Positions 62,723-64,000 of a DNA stretch of 64,000 nucleotides are shown in pieces. The notes beneath the pieces were generated by a model, which was not told where the DNA came from, did not search any database, and saw only the letters and a list, made by a program, of their open reading frames with translations. Made by a program: the position numbers and the translations under genes. Within the stretch, counting starts at the first letter, position 1. Each line of letters opens with the position of its first letter. The stretch comes from Collibacillus ludicampi (GTDB lineage Bacteria > Bacillota > Bacilli > Tumebacillales > BOQE01): contig NZ_BOQE01000001.1 of NCBI RefSeq assembly GCF_023705585.1, positions 3,194,710 through 3,258,709 on the forward strand, given 5' to 3'.

Positions 62723-63576
62723 TGATACTGCTCTTTGCAGCGTTCTTCGTGGCTCTCTATTTCGCCCTGCATTGGTGGAACGGGCGGTACGAACGGGCTG
62801 CCCAATCCATTCTGCGCGGTCACCAGGATCGGGAAGAGCGACGGACCCTTCAGTCACTGACCGCGCAGCTCTCCCTTCCGACTCAATTGACCCTTTCAAG
62901 CCTGCATATCTGGGCGTCTTTGGCGTGCGCGATTGCTAGCGGTATCGCGAGTAAGATGTGGTGGCACAAGACACCCGTGTTTGGGATCGTCATCGGTGCA
63001 GCGATTCCGTTCCAGACCGTTGCCCTAAGGCGTCAATACTACTCACGAAGTTACCGGAAGGACGTGAAAACCGCGCTCCTGTTCGCGGGCGCGGTGTTCC
63101 GGGAAGGAGGAACTGTCGAAAACTGGGTGCGAGAGGTGAAGGACCGGCTGGAAGGCCCTCTGCGCAAGGAGTTTGCGGCCGGGGCTGCCCAGATCAACCA
63201 ACTGGGTGTGAGCTACTTTCTCCGACAGATGGCCGAAACCAGTCCGGATCCGATATTCCGGGTTGCGATGGCAGGTATCTACGACAACTATCAAAGCACC
63301 GGCGATCTGCGAGAGTTTATCAATAGTGTGTTGCAGAATCTGAGACAGCAGGAGCATGTGGAGCGATCTATCAAACAGAAGCAAAAAGAGTTTTTGAAAA
63401 TGTTCGCGTTCCCGGCCATTTTCCCACTGATGATGTATCTGATGTTCCAGCCGTCCGTCGATGCCCTTCTTGCTCATAGTTTTCAGGCCAATGTCGTGCT
63501 GTTTGTCGGTGTCGTTGGGTATGCCGCGTTGTTGAGCGTTGCGTACCGTTTAACAAGGCCCAAAATACTTGGATAA
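62719..63576 (+). CDS. TadB-like inner-membrane platform protein
   Basis: 285 residues with GAGGAGG upstream. T2SS F-type domain: four hydrophobic segments and the conserved FREGGTVENWVREVKDRL. Forms the platform for the CpaF motor together with the next gene. Confidence 0.8.
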   Translation: MMILLFAAFFVALYFALHWWNGRYERAAQSILRGHQDREERRTLQSLTAQLSLPTQLTLSSLHIWASLACAIASGIASKMWWHKTPVFGIVIGAAIPFQTVALRRQYYSRSYRKDVKTALLFAGAVFREGGTVENWVREVKDRLEGPLRKEFAAGAAQINQLGVSYFLRQMAETSPDPIFRVAMAGIYDNYQSTGDLREFINSVLQNLRQQEHVERSIKQKQKEFLKMFAFPAIFPLMMYLMFQPSVDALLAHSFQANVVLFVGVVGYAALLSVAYRLTRPKILG

Positions 63577-63593
63577 CCAAGGGGAGGGAGAAC

Positions 63594-64000
63594 ATGATTG
63601 TTTCTTTGTGTGTTTTCTGGACCGTGGTGCTCGGATGGCCTCTCCTGAAACGCCATGTATGGCCCATCATTGCCTGGGGATATCGGATCAGACAAGAGTA
63701 TCAGCGAATGCGTGGCAAACGTCGACTCTGGCGTTTGCTGGTGCGGAAACTTGAACCTTATATGGGTCACGGTTTGGTGCATCGGGTGGAAAGGCAGATA
63801 CGTCTGGCCGGGCGACCGTGGGCGATCACGGCGACTGAGTTGATCACGATTCAGCTTTTAGGGGCAATCGGCTTGTCAGTCCTTGGGCTAACTGTCGTCC
63901 CGTCAGATGTTATGGGAATTTACGTTGTGACGGCTGTTTTGCTGCTCCCGTATCCAAACGTGCGACTCAGTGCTCTTGCAAAAAAACGACAAATGGAGGC
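63594..64000 (+). CDS. TadC-like platform protein (runs off the window)
   Basis: ATG 63594 behind AGGGGAGGGAG; 135 codons visible with no stop. One hydrophobic helix at the start, a basic stretch, then paired helices around LITIQLLGAIGLSVLGL. Second T2SS F-type protein of Tad operons. Confidence 0.7.
   Translation, partial: MIVSLCVFWTVVLGWPLLKRHVWPIIAWGYRIRQEYQRMRGKRRLWRLLVRKLEPYMGHGLVHRVERQIRLAGRPWAITATELITIQLLGAIGLSVLGLTVVPSDVMGIYVVTAVLLLPYPNVRLSALAKKRQME

Overview
The window looks like a spore-forming member of the Bacillota, order Bacillales. The evidence is strong Shine-Dalgarno sequences with frequent TTG and GTG starts, GerA and GerAB-type germination genes, several YjcZ-type small sporulation-protein genes, and PBSX-like phage remnants. 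I cannot name the genus. A thermophilic Thermoactinomycetaceae- or Alicyclobacillaceae-like host is a guess. Most of the window is accessory DNA.

Layout. (1) 1-5.6 kb is decayed prophage-like DNA: a sigma-4/ArpU-like regulator, short phage-type ORFs, hairpin repeats, fragments of an integrase and a small terminase, and a GC-rich crotonase fragment. (2) 5.7-14.6 kb is the left part of an integrative/conjugative element. It holds a ParM-like segregation protein, a sigma-4-like regulator, an operon with an amidoligase, an unknown Cys-rich protein and a gamma-glutamylcyclotransferase, HU, and tcpC (frameshifted), a broken P-loop kinase, a YdjM-like membrane hydrolase, tcpD and tcpE. (3) 14.6-45.4 kb is a roughly 31-kb block of unrelated genes lying between tcpE and the VirB4/tcpF gene. 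Its main content is a complete 15-kb locus for a cytoplasmic group 2a (Huc-type) uptake [NiFe] hydrogenase: DUF1641 protein, hypA, hypB, hucS, hucL, protease, unknown, TPR protein, unknown, NifU-Rieske protein, NHL protein, hypC, second hypC, hypD, Ni/Co permease, hypE, glutaredoxin-like protein, hypF. After it come an aldo/keto reductase between duplicated integrase ends, two tyrosine recombinases, decayed germination, YjcZ and IS genes, a membrane ClpP-like protease, and a type III restriction-modification pair. (4) 45.5-64 kb resumes the conjugation module with VirB4/TcpF and a VirB6/TcpH-like protein. It continues with regulators, an SLH surface protein, a Gly-rich secreted protein, an M50 protease and a Tad/Flp pilus operon (TadE-like, two CpaE-like ATPases, CpaB, CpaF, TadB, TadC) that runs off the right end.

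How the genes fit together. The hyp genes and NiCoT supply and insert the Ni-Fe centre into HucL. The NifU-Rieske protein probably passes electrons to the respiratory chain, so this locus would let the host scavenge H2. The conjugation genes on both sides share an unusual leader: a hairpin whose 3' arm holds the Shine-Dalgarno sequence, then a T-run, then the start codon. This ties regions 2 and 4 together and suggests the hydrogenase block is cargo inserted into a conjugation operon. Several genes of the element carry frameshifts or nonsense codons (tcpC, kinase, small terminase, gerA, yjcZ), so it may be decaying, or the assembly may contain errors.
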